A stretch of 64,000 bases of DNA from Perca fluviatilis (lineage: Eukaryota; Chordata; Actinopteri; Perciformes; Percidae): NCBI RefSeq assembly GCF_010015445.1, contig NC_053116.1, positions 32,022,785-32,086,784 of the forward strand, in the 5' to 3' direction. The number at the start of each line of letters is the position of its first letter. The first letter of the stretch is position 1. The translations under genes were made by a program, and so were the position numbers. Shown here piece by piece: positions 33,352 to 46,988 of the stretch. The notes beneath the pieces are model-generated. The model was not told the origin of the DNA, ran no database searches, and saw nothing but the letters and a program-made list of their open reading frames with translations.

Positions 33352-35270
33352 AACACTGAGTCGGGACTCCGTGGCAGCTTTAATACAAGTTACCAGCACA
33401 ATGGTTTGAATAGAGAAATATACAATCATTCTGGGCTTAGTGCTGATTTAAAAAAATACAGCTATTTTTTATGGTTAGAGGACTCAGTGCTGCCTTGTGT
33501 GCAGTTCCCGGTGAGATGATTATTGAGGTACAGGCACTCTGCTTTGGCGAGGCTGTCATATTACCTCAGAATGTTGTGAAATTAAAGAAGAGTGCAGGTA
33601 CAATATCGAAGACAGGCTGACTCTGTGTGTGTGTGTGTGTGTATGTGTGTGTGTGTGTGTGTGTGTGTTGGGAATGGAAAAAGAGCTGCGTTGGCTTTCT
33701 GCAGAAGTGTGTTCAGGGGACACAAACACATCAGAAGATACAAAAGAAGTGGTTCAAACAATTGAAAACTGTGTGTGTGTTCTCATGCAAGACAGCAGCT
33801 CTTTAAAGCAGTGTGTTAAAAGTGGTAGGGCTGCAGGCAAGGCCATCCATCAGAACAAGGCAGAGGCAGGTAACTCCCACAACACTTTTCATTTTTTTTT
33901 TAACGTGATGCAATCTCCATCCGAAGCCATCTGTCTGACATTCCAAACGCACTTCAAACTGATCACCAAAGCACTGATCACAGAGCCTGACAAACGCTCG
34001 CACAATTCATTTAACAGCCAAAAACGCACGTTGACAGTGTGCTGCATCTCACCGTAGTGAAAAGGCAACCGTAGGCTAACATATTAATATATATGTTACA
34101 TATGAGGTGATAGAAGAGGCCGATAAAAATTGTCACTGCAGCTTTACATCTGAATTATTTTTCTGTCCAACTGCACCTTCTGTTGTTTGTTAGATAAAGT
34201 CTTCCACTAAAGATGCTACACATGCAGTTCATTTCATGCCCTGCAGTAGTTTGACAGTGGAACTGAACAGCAGAAGCCTGCAGGCTGTGGATTCATTATA
34301 CATTTGCTACTTCTGTTTTATCAAACAGCATCCATTAATTTCATTTAATTTATTTATTTTCATTCAATTATTCCTTTTTGCTCTGTATTTAGTTTGAACT
34401 GTTTTCTGTCAGCTGTAGACCGATAAGTCTGATAAAACAGCCGTGCACCTGAATTTATGCTTTTATAATAATGTTTAATTCAGTTTTTAACTTTGAAATG
34501 CTAACAAAGGGACTGCTGCTCTTTGCTTTAATGAGCAATTTAACTGTAGATCGTGTTTTTTAAAGCTTTAATCCCAGTTGTCTGCCTTCTTTATAATGAA
34601 ACCAGCCAGTATTTCAACATTTCTGAAATAGTGTTTTATATTCTTAACAGCCTTGTACTGAAAGTTAGTGTTTTTTTCAGTTTTCGCCTCCCTGACATCA
34701 CTCACCAGATGCATACAAAGTTGCTTTGCTCACGCATCCACTCTTTGACAGACATATGATAGCTGATTTAGGACAGAAAGTATTGAAACTGTTGAGTTGT
34801 GTTTGAGGGAGTCGCATTTTTGTAATGTCAACTAGTCCAGAAGTCATCAAATGGTCCTTGTTTATCCTTGACAGCCACTGCAGTTTTGAGTTTATCGACT
34901 GGCATTAAGGTTTTTTCCCAACCCACAGAGGAGCACATATTCTTTCAATTTCAAGTTAAAACAGTGGTATATGTTTTTTTTCTTCTTTTTTTTCCGACAC
35001 ACTCTCCAGACTTCTTTGAATTATTTCCCTAATTCATAGCACTACACTGAACACTAGAAATGTTTACTTGTATAACTGTGTTGTTTTACACAGAACCATA
35101 GATGTTCCATTGATTTTGCTCCGAGTAATTTTCCACCCTGTTTGTGGATCCTTGGCAGGAATTTTCCTCCGCAAAGACAAGGTTGCTAGGGCAACAGCCC
35201 CAGGGTAAGAATACTTAAAAACTCTGGTTTGATTTCCTTAGTTTGATTCCGTTTACAAGGTGTATGGCCG
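33352..35270. repeat. Plain sequence with a (TG)n microsatellite
   Basis: (TG)n with one ATG interruption covers 33623-33669. The 142-codon frame at 33629-34057 starts inside this tract and has no domain. The rest is unique-looking. Confidence 0.6.
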
Positions 35271-35286
35271 TGTCTGTCTGTCTGTC

Positions 35287-35341
<55 letters not shown>
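35271..35341. repeat. Compound (TGTC)n(TG)n microsatellite
   Basis: Five TGTC units pass into about 25 TG units ending at 35340. Frames on both strands read through it. Confidence 0.9.
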
Positions 35342-35343
<2 letters not shown>

Positions 35344-38300
35344 ATGGACGTGTCGTTAGTTTGGGTTTGAGCATGCTGGGCTGTGTATTCCCGAGTCTTT
35401 GCGTCTTTGCATCTATATCTACATTTATCTATATGGGCACATGCTGTTATCTCTTTTTGTTTATTTTTTTTATTATGCAATTCTGAGTTCAGGCAGTGAT
35501 CTATATATAATTTAAAGCATAACAACTAGCAGCCTTTATGGTAAATAAAGTCATTAGTAGCAGCAGTCAAATCTGCAGCTTGGAGGAAGTTCTAATGCGG
35601 TAAAAGGCAGAATAGTATTAGCACGTGCAAATAGGCATATATACCAGAGCCATTGGCGCAATTGTGTGTACGTTTGCACCCAAAAGTGTGTACTCAAGTT
35701 TGAAGTGTGAGTTTTCTTCAAGTGTTTGCCCAAGTGTGTTTGCGTTTGCGTGACTGATGTGAATAGGAATAAGAAGAGAGAAACGGAGAGAAAAAAACCC
35801 CCTCATCTGCACATACACAAGGGTCTCTTGTGTGCTTTTATTTCTTTTTTTATACACTATTGTGAGGCTATTTATTCACCCTTACCCCAACACAAGCACA
35901 CACAGGGAGTAAGACAATCATTTATATTGTACCCAACTCAATATGAAATCATACCGCTCAAAACAAGTCTCACAAGTCTTACAATAGACCTGAGTGCAGG
36001 AAGGGGGTGGGGGGCATCAGAAGAAGAGACGGCAGGAGAAAAAAATAATTGTTTGGTCTCTCTATCATTATGGCGTTTTCATACCAAAAACCTATTATGA
36101 TGTTTTCAGCTTGATTACTTGCTGTGGAGTTCGAATCTATCTGCCTGTGTGCGAATGTGTGATATGTGTCTGTTTTTAGACGAGGTAATTAGAGGTAATT
36201 ACAATGCGACCGTATCCACCGCCAGCTCGGCCTCGCTGTGTTCTAGCAGCTGTAGCGGCATAAGAGGCAAGAGATGGTGTTCTGCTGCTTTTTTTTTTTT
36301 TTTACATCTTTTATCAGATTTCTCTTCATGGTTACAATCAGGCTGACCCTTGAGTATACCAAGGATGCCAGAGGGAGTCACATTGCCGCTGGGCGATTGA
36401 GAGCAAAGAAAGAAGGAAAAGGATAACAGTTGGGGGAAGAGTGGGAGAGAAATTGAGACGTGAGTGATAAAAGGGAACTTTTTTTCGTCATTTACAGTGC
36501 ACACTATTTTTCATCCTATATGGATTTAAAACATTTGAACAAGTTGGAAGACGTTTTCATCTTCTGTCCAGAGTCCTGCATGTTTCCAGTTTGGCAAACC
36601 AGCCCCACACCTGCAAAGCTCCGCGTCGGAACCGACTCGTTACCTGCAATCATCTAATCAGATCTGCTCCGAGCAAAAACTGCACAGTCAAACAACAACT
36701 ACGTGGATGTTAAAAAATAAAAACGCAGAGACACGTGCAGATCACAGCCTCCATCTTTTCAGTAAATGACTTTCAGTTGTGTTTCCTCCTGCTCCGACCA
36801 ACACGACGGCACAGACACACACTCACGCCTCTCCAAATGCGTGCGTAGTGTGATGCTGGCCCAGCGTGGATACCTTCATCAATTATTAAAATCTTCCAAC
36901 AGACGCCAAGAGTTAACTGACCCTGCGATCTATTCTGACACTGGTGGTTCTGAAATATTCAGTATGCAGTTCATACATTGGGATCTTTGTTGAATAACAG
37001 CAGACTAGCATATCACCAAACCCCACGTATTATTTTTTGTTTCGAAATTTCTCCGTTGGATAAGTAAGGTCAAAAGACATGAATGAGGCTCATCAAATAT
37101 GGAGAAAAGGAGCAGAACTGCTGACTTCAGATTGTATTACTTTCTATATTAACAGTATAGTTTGCAGAATTATAACTGGCATTGGTATACATGCCAGCAG
37201 CTCCACCAATATATGCTGCATCTACTGCCATGCTACATATGCTGCCTGTTTACTGTCAGTCACTTTTTCTGTGTTGCTCATGCACAATATAGCATGCTTT
37301 CCGGTTATTCATTAAATAAATAAATAGTCTATATCAAATAACCACATGGTAAAGCCGTTTTTGTAAACTCCTTTTTGAACATGGGAATTTCTTATTTGAA
37401 TCACTTACATTAATTTTGAAGATTGTGCTGAGATGTACATGTTCTTATTTATGTTTTTTTAAATTGTAATATATATATATATATATATATATAAAATACT
37501 TGACAAATGAAAAATAGTGAGTATTTTCTCATTTTATTAAGAACTAAGAGCAAAATGAACATGGAGGCAAGGATCAGAAAGTTACGGAAGCCCTGAAAGG
37601 CAAGGTTTGTATTATGCACTAAGTTCTTCATTCTGCACGGCTTTTTGTCACACTCAAAACAGCCAACTAAGCCTAAAAGTGTATCTCGTAGGTATGAGAT
37701 AATATCTCATGAGAGATGAACTATTTAAGGGATAATGTAGAGCGAGGCAGTCATCAGCCTGAAGGGGTTGTTTAATGATTCCATTAAGCCTATTACATGG
37801 CTACTTACCAAAAAATTATAATTTGACACAATATTGATTTAAAAGGATTTGATTGATTTAAAAAACGATTGTATTGCTTCCGCTACGGTTGAAACATTGC
37901 GTCCATAGCAACATAAACTCTGTATAGCCTACTTAGCGTTATAATTCACATTAAACTGAACATTTCCGTTGATGGTGAAGTGAGACAAGGTGACTGGGAG
38001 TTTGTCCCTACAGCTGAAGTTACTGCGTAGTGATCTCCGACTGTTTCTAAAGATGTAGCGATAGGCGCTCACCAAGGTCTGCTGCCGTTGCCTGGATTGG
38101 AGGAAAGGATATTGCTCCTCTTCTCCCCACTTTTTGTCACAGCTGATAAATTAACCGGATTTCTTTCTGCGGATTGATAGATCTCCTTCAGAGTGATCAG
38201 GACTGCGTCCATAGCAACGCTCTGCTATGCATGACAATGGTCTGAATTATGCTTAACAACGGTCTGCTGTAGGCTACAGAACGAGCTGACTGACGGAATG

Positions 38301-38610
38301 AAAAGTATTCAACCAAGCCGCTTAATAAAATATATTGTCTCCTACGTAGGACATAACATCTTGTAAGTAGGAAATAAACTTTTGGTTTTGGCCAACATTG
38401 CCCGATATTTTTTCTTTCACATTGCCTTTCGGGACTTAGAGAGTAGAGAGTAAATCCATCCAAATGGCCTAAATCTTGCCGTAACGCAGATCAGCCGCTG
38501 GTTTTTCAACATCATGATAGAAGCAGATATATAATATCTGTATATAATACACACTTTTTTATATCGTTTTGACGATACATAGCGATATAAAACTCAGTCC
38601 TGTGTGTTAA
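35342..38610. other. Mostly plain sequence, small (TA)n
   Basis: (TA)n lies at 37469-37492. The block 36180-36460 starts with a doubled GAGGTAATTA motif and is even in composition; this could be conserved non-coding DNA but that is a guess. No gene is supported, and the open frames overlap on both strands. Confidence 0.45.
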
Positions 38611-38617
38611 TTAGGGG

Positions 38618-38800
38618 GTAAAGTTAAAGGTATTGTCACATACACGTACACATAGCGAAATTCATTCTCTGCATTTAACCCATCCCTCAAGGGAGCAGTG
38701 GGCAGCCATTTACAGCGCACGGGGACCAACTCCAGATCTGAGCCAGTGCCTTGATCGAGGGCACTGACAAGTCCGAGAGACCCCCCCCCCACCCCCCCGC
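38618..38800. repeat. Dispersed fish repeat ending in a C-run
   Basis: AAGGTATTGTCACATACACG, GCGAAATTCATTCTCTGCAT, TTAACCCATCCCTCAAGGG, AGCAGTGGGCAGCCATTTAC and CCTTGATCGAGGGCACTGAC occur in the order of a repeat I remember from several teleosts. It ends in a run of C from about 38780. Class unknown. Confidence 0.5.
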
Positions 38801-40150
38801 GTATTTTGCAAGTCAAAATTAACTGCCAACATTTTTCACCAGAACCTTCGACAAAAAAAGTCCAATAATCTATATGAAAGTATGTCATGAATACTTCAAC
38901 TAACCATAAGGCAGCAAGGGAAGTTGGGTTTCCTCATCCTCCTTTTAGAAAGAGTGCAGCTTACTGTTTCCACTCTAATGCAGAATGCCAGGTATAACCC
39001 CAGCACCAGTTCACTAAAGCTCTATGTGTCGGAATCACTTCTTACTGTAGCCGGGAAACTCGCATGCTATGATGAAATGCTATTCTAACCCGAAGCACGT
39101 CCTTATACTTTTGAACGACTTGTAAAGAAATACTGTAAACAGCGCTGCATTTGAAAAGGGTTTGCTGAATAAATAATATATTACAACCACAAGTATTCAG
39201 AAGTAATGAACTGCTGAAGTTTCTAACAACTCCTTTGAAGAGCTACTGTTTTGTTTTTTTATTTTCCATCTAGCACTAAATTATTTATGTTTCATCCACT
39301 GATGGTAAAAAGGAATCCGAAAGACTGGGAGGATTGCGTTGACATTTTGATGCCCAGTGTTTTCTCATGCACCTCTGAACGGCCTAGAGGGCACCAAGCA
39401 CAGGAAAAGACACTATACTTAGCTGGTTAATTACATTATGTCTACATTAGTCAACCACAAAACCTATATTGCAATAAATAATTAATGGAGTATATAGGGA
39501 ACGACGATCAATCTGGAGGCAGTTGAAATTGGGGCTCTATTTTCCATCGTCGTCGCGATATCAACTGGCGCAAAATACACATGGCGAAAGGCTGCGACAT
39601 ATCGCAAAAGACACTCAGTGATTTTTTTGTGTTAGTTTAAGGAGATTTCAGTAGAAAACTGAATCATAATAATCACATTCATAATGTAGCTGTCATTCTT
39701 TTTATTAGTGGTGCCATTTATATTCAATTCACTGTTCAATTTGTTCAATAAAAGAATGTTGGAAATTATTTTCTTTCATTTGTTTTAAGTTCAACAAGCA
39801 ATTTGTTGTATTTTAACAGAATACTGAAAGGATCAGAAAGGCAGAACTGAGTACACTCAATATCTGTTTATTTATCGCGTGTACCGGTAGTATCATTATC
39901 GTGATATTCAACAACCTTATCGCATATCGCGTATTTTGCAGACCTAGTTGAAATATACTATTGGATGGCAATGCCAAATTATCTACTTTTCCATTTTAGT
40001 ATGTGGATTTTAGTCATGGAAACCCCTAAACCCAGTTAAATGTGTGTACATGCGCCCCTCACTGCTCTGTGTCTCCTAACATCTGGCCCAGCAGCACAGA
40101 GGGTGGAGTCCCCAAAAACTGGCCTAAGATGAAAAAAAGAAAAAGAAAAA
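38801..40150. repeat. AT-rich sequence with ATCGC-type motifs
   Basis: GCGTATTTTGCA occurs at about 38799-38810 and again at 39930-39941. TATCGCATATCGCG and CATATCGCAAAAG motifs lie at 39598-39930, and TATATCGTTTTGACG at 38561. This suggests a hAT-like element whose right end is near 39948, but no left end or target duplication is resolved. Confidence 0.35.
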
Positions 40151-40430
40151 AAACAGAGTGCATGATTAATTCCCTTTAAACACTTGTGAAACATCTCTAC
40201 GGATCCGCAGAGCTATTTAAGCCAATTATTCCTGTTTGATGAGAACTGAACGATAAAACGATCAAGACTGTCAGTTACCTTGATTATTTCCATTCATTAC
40301 CAGTGATAAATGTTCTAATAAAATCACAGCGTCGAGGTAATGTAACATTAAAGCGGGGTCTGTGTTGCACAGCTGTGGAATAGATGCACAAGATGTTCAC
40401 TGAGACGGGATTATACAAAGGTTTATCTTA
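40151..40430. other. Candidate conserved non-coding block
   Basis: Even, repeat-free composition with several TAAT-class motifs (TGATTAATTCC, GCCAATTATTCC, TTGATTATTTCC). The lack of transposon marks in a transposon-rich window is the only support. Inference. Confidence 0.2.
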
Positions 40431-43020
40431 AAAATGGGGATGTAATTACTTGGATGAATGTCAATTTATGTGAGGCTGCAGTGTTGGTAAAGCACCATTG
40501 TTGCTAGGAAGGTTGTGAGGTGCATTGTGTGGCTTTTGACTTTAATCAAACAGCGTTATGGCTAAAAAAAAAAAAAAGAATGCAAATGCTGAATAAACAG
40601 CCTTTTGCGTCAGAACTGTAATATAGTTTTACAGTATCAGTTCTTTTTGAACATTTGTCTGGCATTAGAGAACTGCAATTATCTAGTTAAACTTTAATTA
40701 TAGAGGAACATATATTTTAATAATGGCAGATTATAACTTTTGCTGAAATTACTTAACATGTTATTAATAGGGATGTATATCTTGATTTGAGTATTATCTT
40801 ACTGATAATATCTAAATTTTTTGTACTTTGAGTATTTTACTCTATTTCATTCTTTTATTTGCTGGGTTTTCTTGAATTGTGGCTCTGAATTGTTTTACTT
40901 TTTGATTATTACTTTTATTTATTGATACCGTTACTACTTATCGTGTCAGTTCAATATGTATTATGGTTCTAAACCAATTAGAAAACTTTACCATTTAAGA
41001 CTGCCAGCTCTGTATTGTTTTCCCTAATTTGTTTGCCCTTAAGTTACTTTAAGGTTGTATATTTTCCACACCACCTGACAGTATCTAATATATTCCAGCT
41101 CTTCATTGAAGCTACAGTATATGATGTTAACACCCCATTAACACTTTTTATGACAGCACCATTCCATCAAATGGTCCAGATGTCTTGTGCATACTCCGTA
41201 TTTCTTTTTAAAATCCAGACAGAAGTATTTTGTGTCTTTGGAAACTTTGGGATGTCCATTGGAATTGAATTGTTTTGGCTGCACAGCATGAGTCTGTAAT
41301 GAGTGAGCCACCAGCGGAAAGCTGCTTCTGAAGTGGTAAACCCTAAAACTCAAAATATAAATAAACCATTACCACTGCTTGAATTTCATTTATCACACTA
41401 TTAAAATCAGCTAAACTCCATTATTGGAGAACGATACCATAACAATAACAGCTGTTATGTGGAACTGATTGCCCATGAAAGCTCCTCTTGCCTAAAAAGA
41501 GCTGGGTTAAATCTGCTGGGCTAAAACTATGACGAACTAAGGCTGAGTGTTGATTAAGTTTTTTTTTTCTTTTTTTCTTTGTGATCAGTAGCCTGCGTCT
41601 CTTTTTCAATTGTTCCCATTGAGTTGAGAGCGTATGCGGCCACATGCGGCCTTCTAGAGAAAAAGCACTGCACCCAGCGTCTTTTTACAGAGCGCTTTGG
41701 CTTTCTCTTTTCATGAGGGTGCTGGTGCGTCACTGTGGCTCATTTTCAGGCCGCCAATCATATATGAAATATAGTACATGCTCAGAGTTCCGCCCCATCT
41801 AACAAATTAGGCCCGTTGGAGATGAACTGTGCCTCGCCTGTAAAGTGGACGACAGCAGGCGGCAGCAGCCGGGGGCGGTGACAAAAAGCCGTGGTCAAGT
41901 CGGACGGTTTCCAGCCGTTTTCCAGCAGCCTTGAGGCAGGTCCAATTCCGATTTAATAAAATGTTATCAGACCCATATATCAGCTTGTACACTGTCTTAA
42001 TAAAAACAACTGGAGACTGAGTATCTGTCAAAATGGTATACATGCGATCTGTAATCTTAACGGATTTAGTCTCTCTGACTGGTTAACATAACTATCAGCC
42101 ACACTACAGACAAATAGCAATTAAAATCCCTCCAATTTAAAAAAAAAAAAAGTTTATATAAAACATCATCGTGTTAAGTCGATTCTGAACTAATCAGCTG
42201 TTTTCCCAGCATGCCCTAGGTCCGCCTGGGTCTTGCTGTCGGTGAAAAGCAACTGCGCTGCCTGCGTCTCAAACCTGCGTACGCCTTGATCTCGTGAGGT
42301 TATGCATTGGGCGGCGATCGGCGGTGATTGATTCTGCGCAGACCTGGCTCATCTCGAACGAGCACATTCTATTACATGGGGCGGGACTTGGAGCTTGTCC
42401 TGGACCTGTCTGTCTATCCCTGGCTGTATGATATGTCAGACAGAAACTATCACCGCAAAGACAGAAAAGCCCATTTGTGAGGGCAGATTTGCCGCACACT
42501 TGTGCTGCTGAGTAGTGTGCTTTCATCAGCATATGCGTGGCAAGCTTATTGTTAGCTTTTGTAGTCAACCTTCTGTTAACGTAGCATTAAGTTAGCTACC
42601 TAGCTAACGTTAATGCCAATCTGCTTCCTTTTACATATTGTCACTTATCTGATTATAGGTGAAGGTTGCAAATAAAAGTGGAAATGCTTTAGGAACGAAG
42701 AATAGGAAAGAGAGAGAGGCTGACAGGGAGAAGAAGAGTGGTGCAGAAGGTGGATACAGCTTGTGATAGACACGGCGAGAACATGCGTCTCCTCCCGTTT
42801 TCTTGGTTACTAGGGTGACTAGTCCCGCTCCATCTGATATATGACGGTTTGCCTGAAAAAAGGAGCGACAGTGACGACACCAGCGCCTTTCTGACGTTGG
42901 GAGCCTTTCCTAAACTTCAAAAAGCTAACTTTGAAGTGGATAGAAAAAAAATCCGGGCCCGGGGGCCTCTTCATGGTCCAAAGCACAGAGGAGAATAATA
43001 AGTGCTTGCGATGTTGCCCT
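40431..43020. other. Plain sequence
   Basis: No gene or element recognised. A short palindrome TTAGCTACCTAGCTAACG occurs at about 42592. A poly(A) run lies at 42139-42150. Confidence 0.45.
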
Positions 43021-43420
43021 CGCTCCTGTCAATCTGCAGTGACCATCCACTGAGGTAGAAATGTGTCTGTAACAACCCTCTGAAAAGAGGCTTGTCAAAG
43101 AGATAGCCTGCTCTTAAATTATGTATTTATGACACTAAACTATCCTTTATGAATACACGTTGAATAATTAACAGCAATGAATATCATTTGTCTTCATCTG
43201 GGAGGCTCTCAGAGGGTTGTAAATGTAAACATTAAACCACATAAAAGTGGCTGTGGCAGCCCAGTCTAACACAAAGGGAATACCAAATATCTACATGGCT
43301 TCTATTTACACTTCCAAAGCATCGCCTCTCCTTATGGCTTAATGTTTAACGGAAGAGATGCTTTGAGCCTCGCCACAAATAAGGCCCACTATTTCCTGCA
43401 TTGGCACAGAGCGTTGCCAA
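43021..43420. other. Candidate conserved non-coding block
   Basis: Repeat-free, with motifs such as TTGAATAATTAACAGCAATG and ATTAAACCACATAAAAGTGG that read like vertebrate enhancer sequence. No coding frame of useful length. Basis is appearance only. Confidence 0.25.
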
Positions 43421-44504
43421 ATCTTGAGGTTAGGAATTGAGGTTTGAGGTTATCTAAAATGAATTTTAAAGACACTGGGCTGTAAAATGTTGGAGTGAGT
43501 TTATTCATAAAACTTGTAGTAGGTCTAATTAGTTCTTATATACAAACAAAATTAATCTGGACTTAAACCACTTTGAATGAATACTTGCTTCTTCTTTTTA
43601 AATGAATAGTTTTACATTTTGTGAAATACGCTTATTTGCTATCTCGCAGAGAGAAATAGTCCAACACATAAGCTATTTCACAGCATAACAAAGGCCACAA
43701 TTGTGAATAGTATTATGCACAAAGTAACAGCCCAAATGATCCTGGACTTAAATGGAAGCAAGAAGTGAGGAGAGTACAGTTTTCCCAAAGATCAACGCAC
43801 AGTTTGACCAGGGCTTTTCCTTTGAGCCCTTTGGCCGATGAATAGTGTCAACACTTGGCATGAGGTTGGCTTGCCCCAGTTTGAGCAATGGCAGAGAGAT
43901 GGAAGAACATGCCACTGGCTTCCCAAGTGGTAGACACTGTCTTCATTCAGTAGGCAAAGCAATTTTACTGACCTGTTTCAGTCTTTTCAGCTCTCTTGCA
44001 ACTTCCTGAACATAAGTGGGCGGACAATCCCAGTTCCTCTGTTGTAGAGTATCAGGCGATTTTCCAGGTAGCAAAGCCAAAAATTGCATCTCCCAAGAGC
44101 AGCCTAAATCTGGCACAGATGGTAGCCAGAATCATAGCTGAGTCCTGATGAATGATGCAGCAGAACAGGTCCAGGTACACTGGTCCGACAGTGGCTGGAG
44201 ATTAAATAACTGCAGCAGTTTTGCATTCCAATTCAGCCCAGGTCTGCACCTTGAAGACCTAGCCAAATTTAACCATCCACATATGGGCCTGAGCCAGTTA
44301 ACTTTTGGCTTCCCAGTGGCAGAACCCAGCCAACACTCAGCTGCAAGTTTCAGGTCAGTTTCTGCAGCGTTGACATTCTAGTTTCACTTTTTTGAATGCC
44401 ACTTTGAACTGCAAAGTTATTAAGTTGGATGTTCCCTATTTATTATTCTGGCTCAACTGATGTACACTACGTTGCTGGGAAAAAGCACGCCAGATGTCCC
44501 TCCC
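43421..44504. other. Plain sequence
   Basis: Nothing recognised. The 77-codon frame at 44148-44381 has no domain. Confidence 0.4.
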
Positions 44505-44690
44505 TTCTCGCTATCTCCACTATCTGGGCTTATCGCTGCCCAGGACGGTTGTGATTGGTTTAAAAAAAAAATACAAACAAGCCATAGCGTTTTTTCCCCT
44601 GTCCCAGAATAAATAGGCGGTGTACAGTAACCAGACCATACTCCAGCCGTGACACAGCGCTGTGGAGATAGGTCTGGCAATGCGAGACTA
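44505..44690 (+). repeat. Dispersed repeat, copy 1 of 3
   Basis: It carries TTGTGATTGGTTTAAA, CCCAGAATAAATAGGCGGTG, ACCAGACCATACTCCAGCC and the end GGAGATAGGTCTGGCAATGC then GAGACTA. It shares these blocks with 54185-54328 (same orientation) and 59798-59975 (inverted). The GGTCTGG and CCAGACC blocks are mutually inverted within one copy, so it can fold. Probably a miniature DNA element common in percomorphs. Confidence 0.65.
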
Positions 44691-45245
44691 TCTACTGATT
44701 AACATGTGTTTTTTTTATTGCAACTACTACTTGCAAAAGTATCTTAATTTTAATCCTAGGACCCTAAAGCGAGACAATGTAACTTTTGCTGAGCAGTGGC
44801 AACAGCCGCCTCTGCTGCCGCGAGTGGTAATTACAGTCATTTTAATTCTGTTGATATCTGAGCGCTGAAGGGTACCGCACTATTCTAATGGGACAGAAAC
44901 ACAATTCAAAGAGGAACAGACTTTGTCACAAGACATCATTGTTCATTTTACTATGACATGTGACATCCCCCGTTGTGCATTTGGCTTATCTGATTCATTC
45001 CCGACCACTGTAGAAAAATAGGCTATTAGGGTGTGTGTGGTACATTATTTTTATTGCTCAGAAATCTAACTATGGTTTTATTTAATCAGAAATAATGTAC
45101 ATTTTTTTAGATTTAAAAGTTGCATAGTTTTGCTCTTACACATGGTGTTTGTGTGTGGACACAAATTAGCTAACCGGGTATAAATGGGGATTTAGTACAA
45201 GATTGGTGGTCAGGCCTGAGACTGATAAAGCAGTGAGCCTTGAGG

Positions 45246-45246
<1 letters not shown>
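44691..45246. other. Plain sequence
   Basis: Nothing recognised. Confidence 0.4.

Positions 45247-45303
<57 letters not shown>
45247..45303. repeat. (CA)n microsatellite
   Basis: About 28 uninterrupted CA units. Confidence 0.95.
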
Positions 45304-45305
<2 letters not shown>

Positions 45306-45600
45306 TAACACATTGGGACAGGACAGACCTCTCTTCCTAATTAATTCCCATTTTCATCCTGGATCTGATTGCAGGAAAAGAGGGATGCGAGAAAGGCTGC
45401 CCTCTTCAAAATGCCTAATGAGCTTAATCGACCACACTCTACAATCTCATTTAAGCCCGTCTCCTTGCCCATGAATTAAACTATTACTAAAACCTGCTTG
45501 AACTTAACTGCCGGCTGATTAATCACAGCAAATCACTCTAATCCTGCGTGTCAGAGACAGCCTGTAGAGGGCTGGGCCCCTGTATGATAGCGTGTGCTGA
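45304..45600. other. Candidate conserved non-coding block
   Basis: Repeat-free sequence with clustered homeodomain-like cores: CCTAATTAATTCCC, CCTAATGAGCTTAATCGACC, ATGAATTAAACTATTAC and GATTAATCACAGC. This density is unusual in the window. No conservation can be tested here. Confidence 0.25.
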
Positions 45601-46980
45601 TACGAATACGAATGTATTTACATGTACCGGATGTTACTGTACGTAAATGTAAAGTGTGTGTGTTGTTGCAGCTGTGAGAGCATGCTACTGTACTGTATGT
45701 GTTCATTGCGACTACATGATAGCCGCGGAGAAAGGGAAAGGTATCGGAACTCTTGTCACATCCTCATTTTTCTGTTTTTCCCTTTGGGGATACAGTGTTT
45801 ATTGTCTGTTTGTGGCTCTCTGTTGCTCACCGTCTCCCTTTCCCCCTCTCCCCCCATCGCCTTTGATGCCCCCAGCAAGCTTTATTTCAACAAAGCCTGT
45901 TAGCCGATCGTTCAATTTTTATGCTCTCCTCCTCAACCCTCTCCACCCCTCTCCTCATCATCTCCTTAGCTCCTGTCCTCGTCTTCCAGTGTTTCCGTTC
46001 TTCCTCACATCTGCGGAGCATTAAAAGATGAATGAAAGAGAGTAACTGCTACTCTGATAAGGATGAAGGACAAATATTTGTTGCTGCCCTCTTCTAGTTG
46101 ACTTGATGACGTGATTCACTCGCTTTGCCTGCATTATTTGTTTCTGCACTGGTGTCCCATGTTTTGTATCCATGTTGTGGGTAGTACGAGTAGTTCATCT
46201 AAAAAAACATGAGTGAATGCTTATTTCCATAAATAGAAACACTAGATGGTTAGCAGGAGATGTGCCTGATAGGAAACCAAGTACAAAAACTCAGAAATGA
46301 TTAGTCGATTAACAAATGGGAAAAACAATATCAACCGATTCATTGTTTTACTCATGTTTCAAGCTAAAATAGGGACGGAATTCTCTTTTTCCAGCTTCTC
46401 AAATGAGAACATTTGCTGCGTTTCTTTGTCATATTTCAGTGAACTGAATATCTTTGGGTTTTTGACTCCCGGTTGAACAAAACAAGACATCTTGGGCTCT
46501 GAGAAGTTGTGATGGGTATTCACAATTTCAAAGACTAAATGATTAATCAAAAAAGATAAACAAATTAATTGATAATCAAAATGATCCATCCAAGTTGTTT
46601 TATCTCCTTAGTACTTTCAGTTGTGGCAATCAAAATGTCATTGTATGGGTCTCTATGCAATGACAATAAAGGCTTATCTCTTATTTTTTCTTATCTTAAC
46701 ACAGGCAGAAATCATACGTATACTGCTGGAATCAGCAACTTACAATTTCCATTGACGTTAATTGAGAATAAACATTCTTAAGCCTGCTAAGATATCATAT
46801 AAAAAATAACGACTTAAGATAGACTAAACCCACTTCGGATCTTATATTGCCATTATCTAATTCATCTAAGTAATGTAGGTGATTATTGTCTCTACATCCA
46901 TAGTTACAGTTCAGACTTTATATGGCTTCAATTCACCAACATCTTTAACAAATATAGGATAAAAAACTGTTCTCAGGTTA
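45601..46980. other. Plain sequence
   Basis: No gene supported. Two overlapping plus-strand frames (45622-45903 and 45656-46024) cover a pyrimidine-rich stretch and show no domain. Confidence 0.4.
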
Positions 46981-46988
46981 TTATTATT

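Noticed and set aside
33629..34057. 142-codon frame
   Set aside because: It starts inside a (TG)n microsatellite as a Cys-Val repeat; the rest matches nothing I recognise.
45656..46024. 122-codon plus-strand frame with hydrophobic stretches
   Set aside because: A pyrimidine-rich region gives Ser/Pro/Leu/Phe runs; an overlapping frame in another register is equally open. No membrane-protein family recognised.
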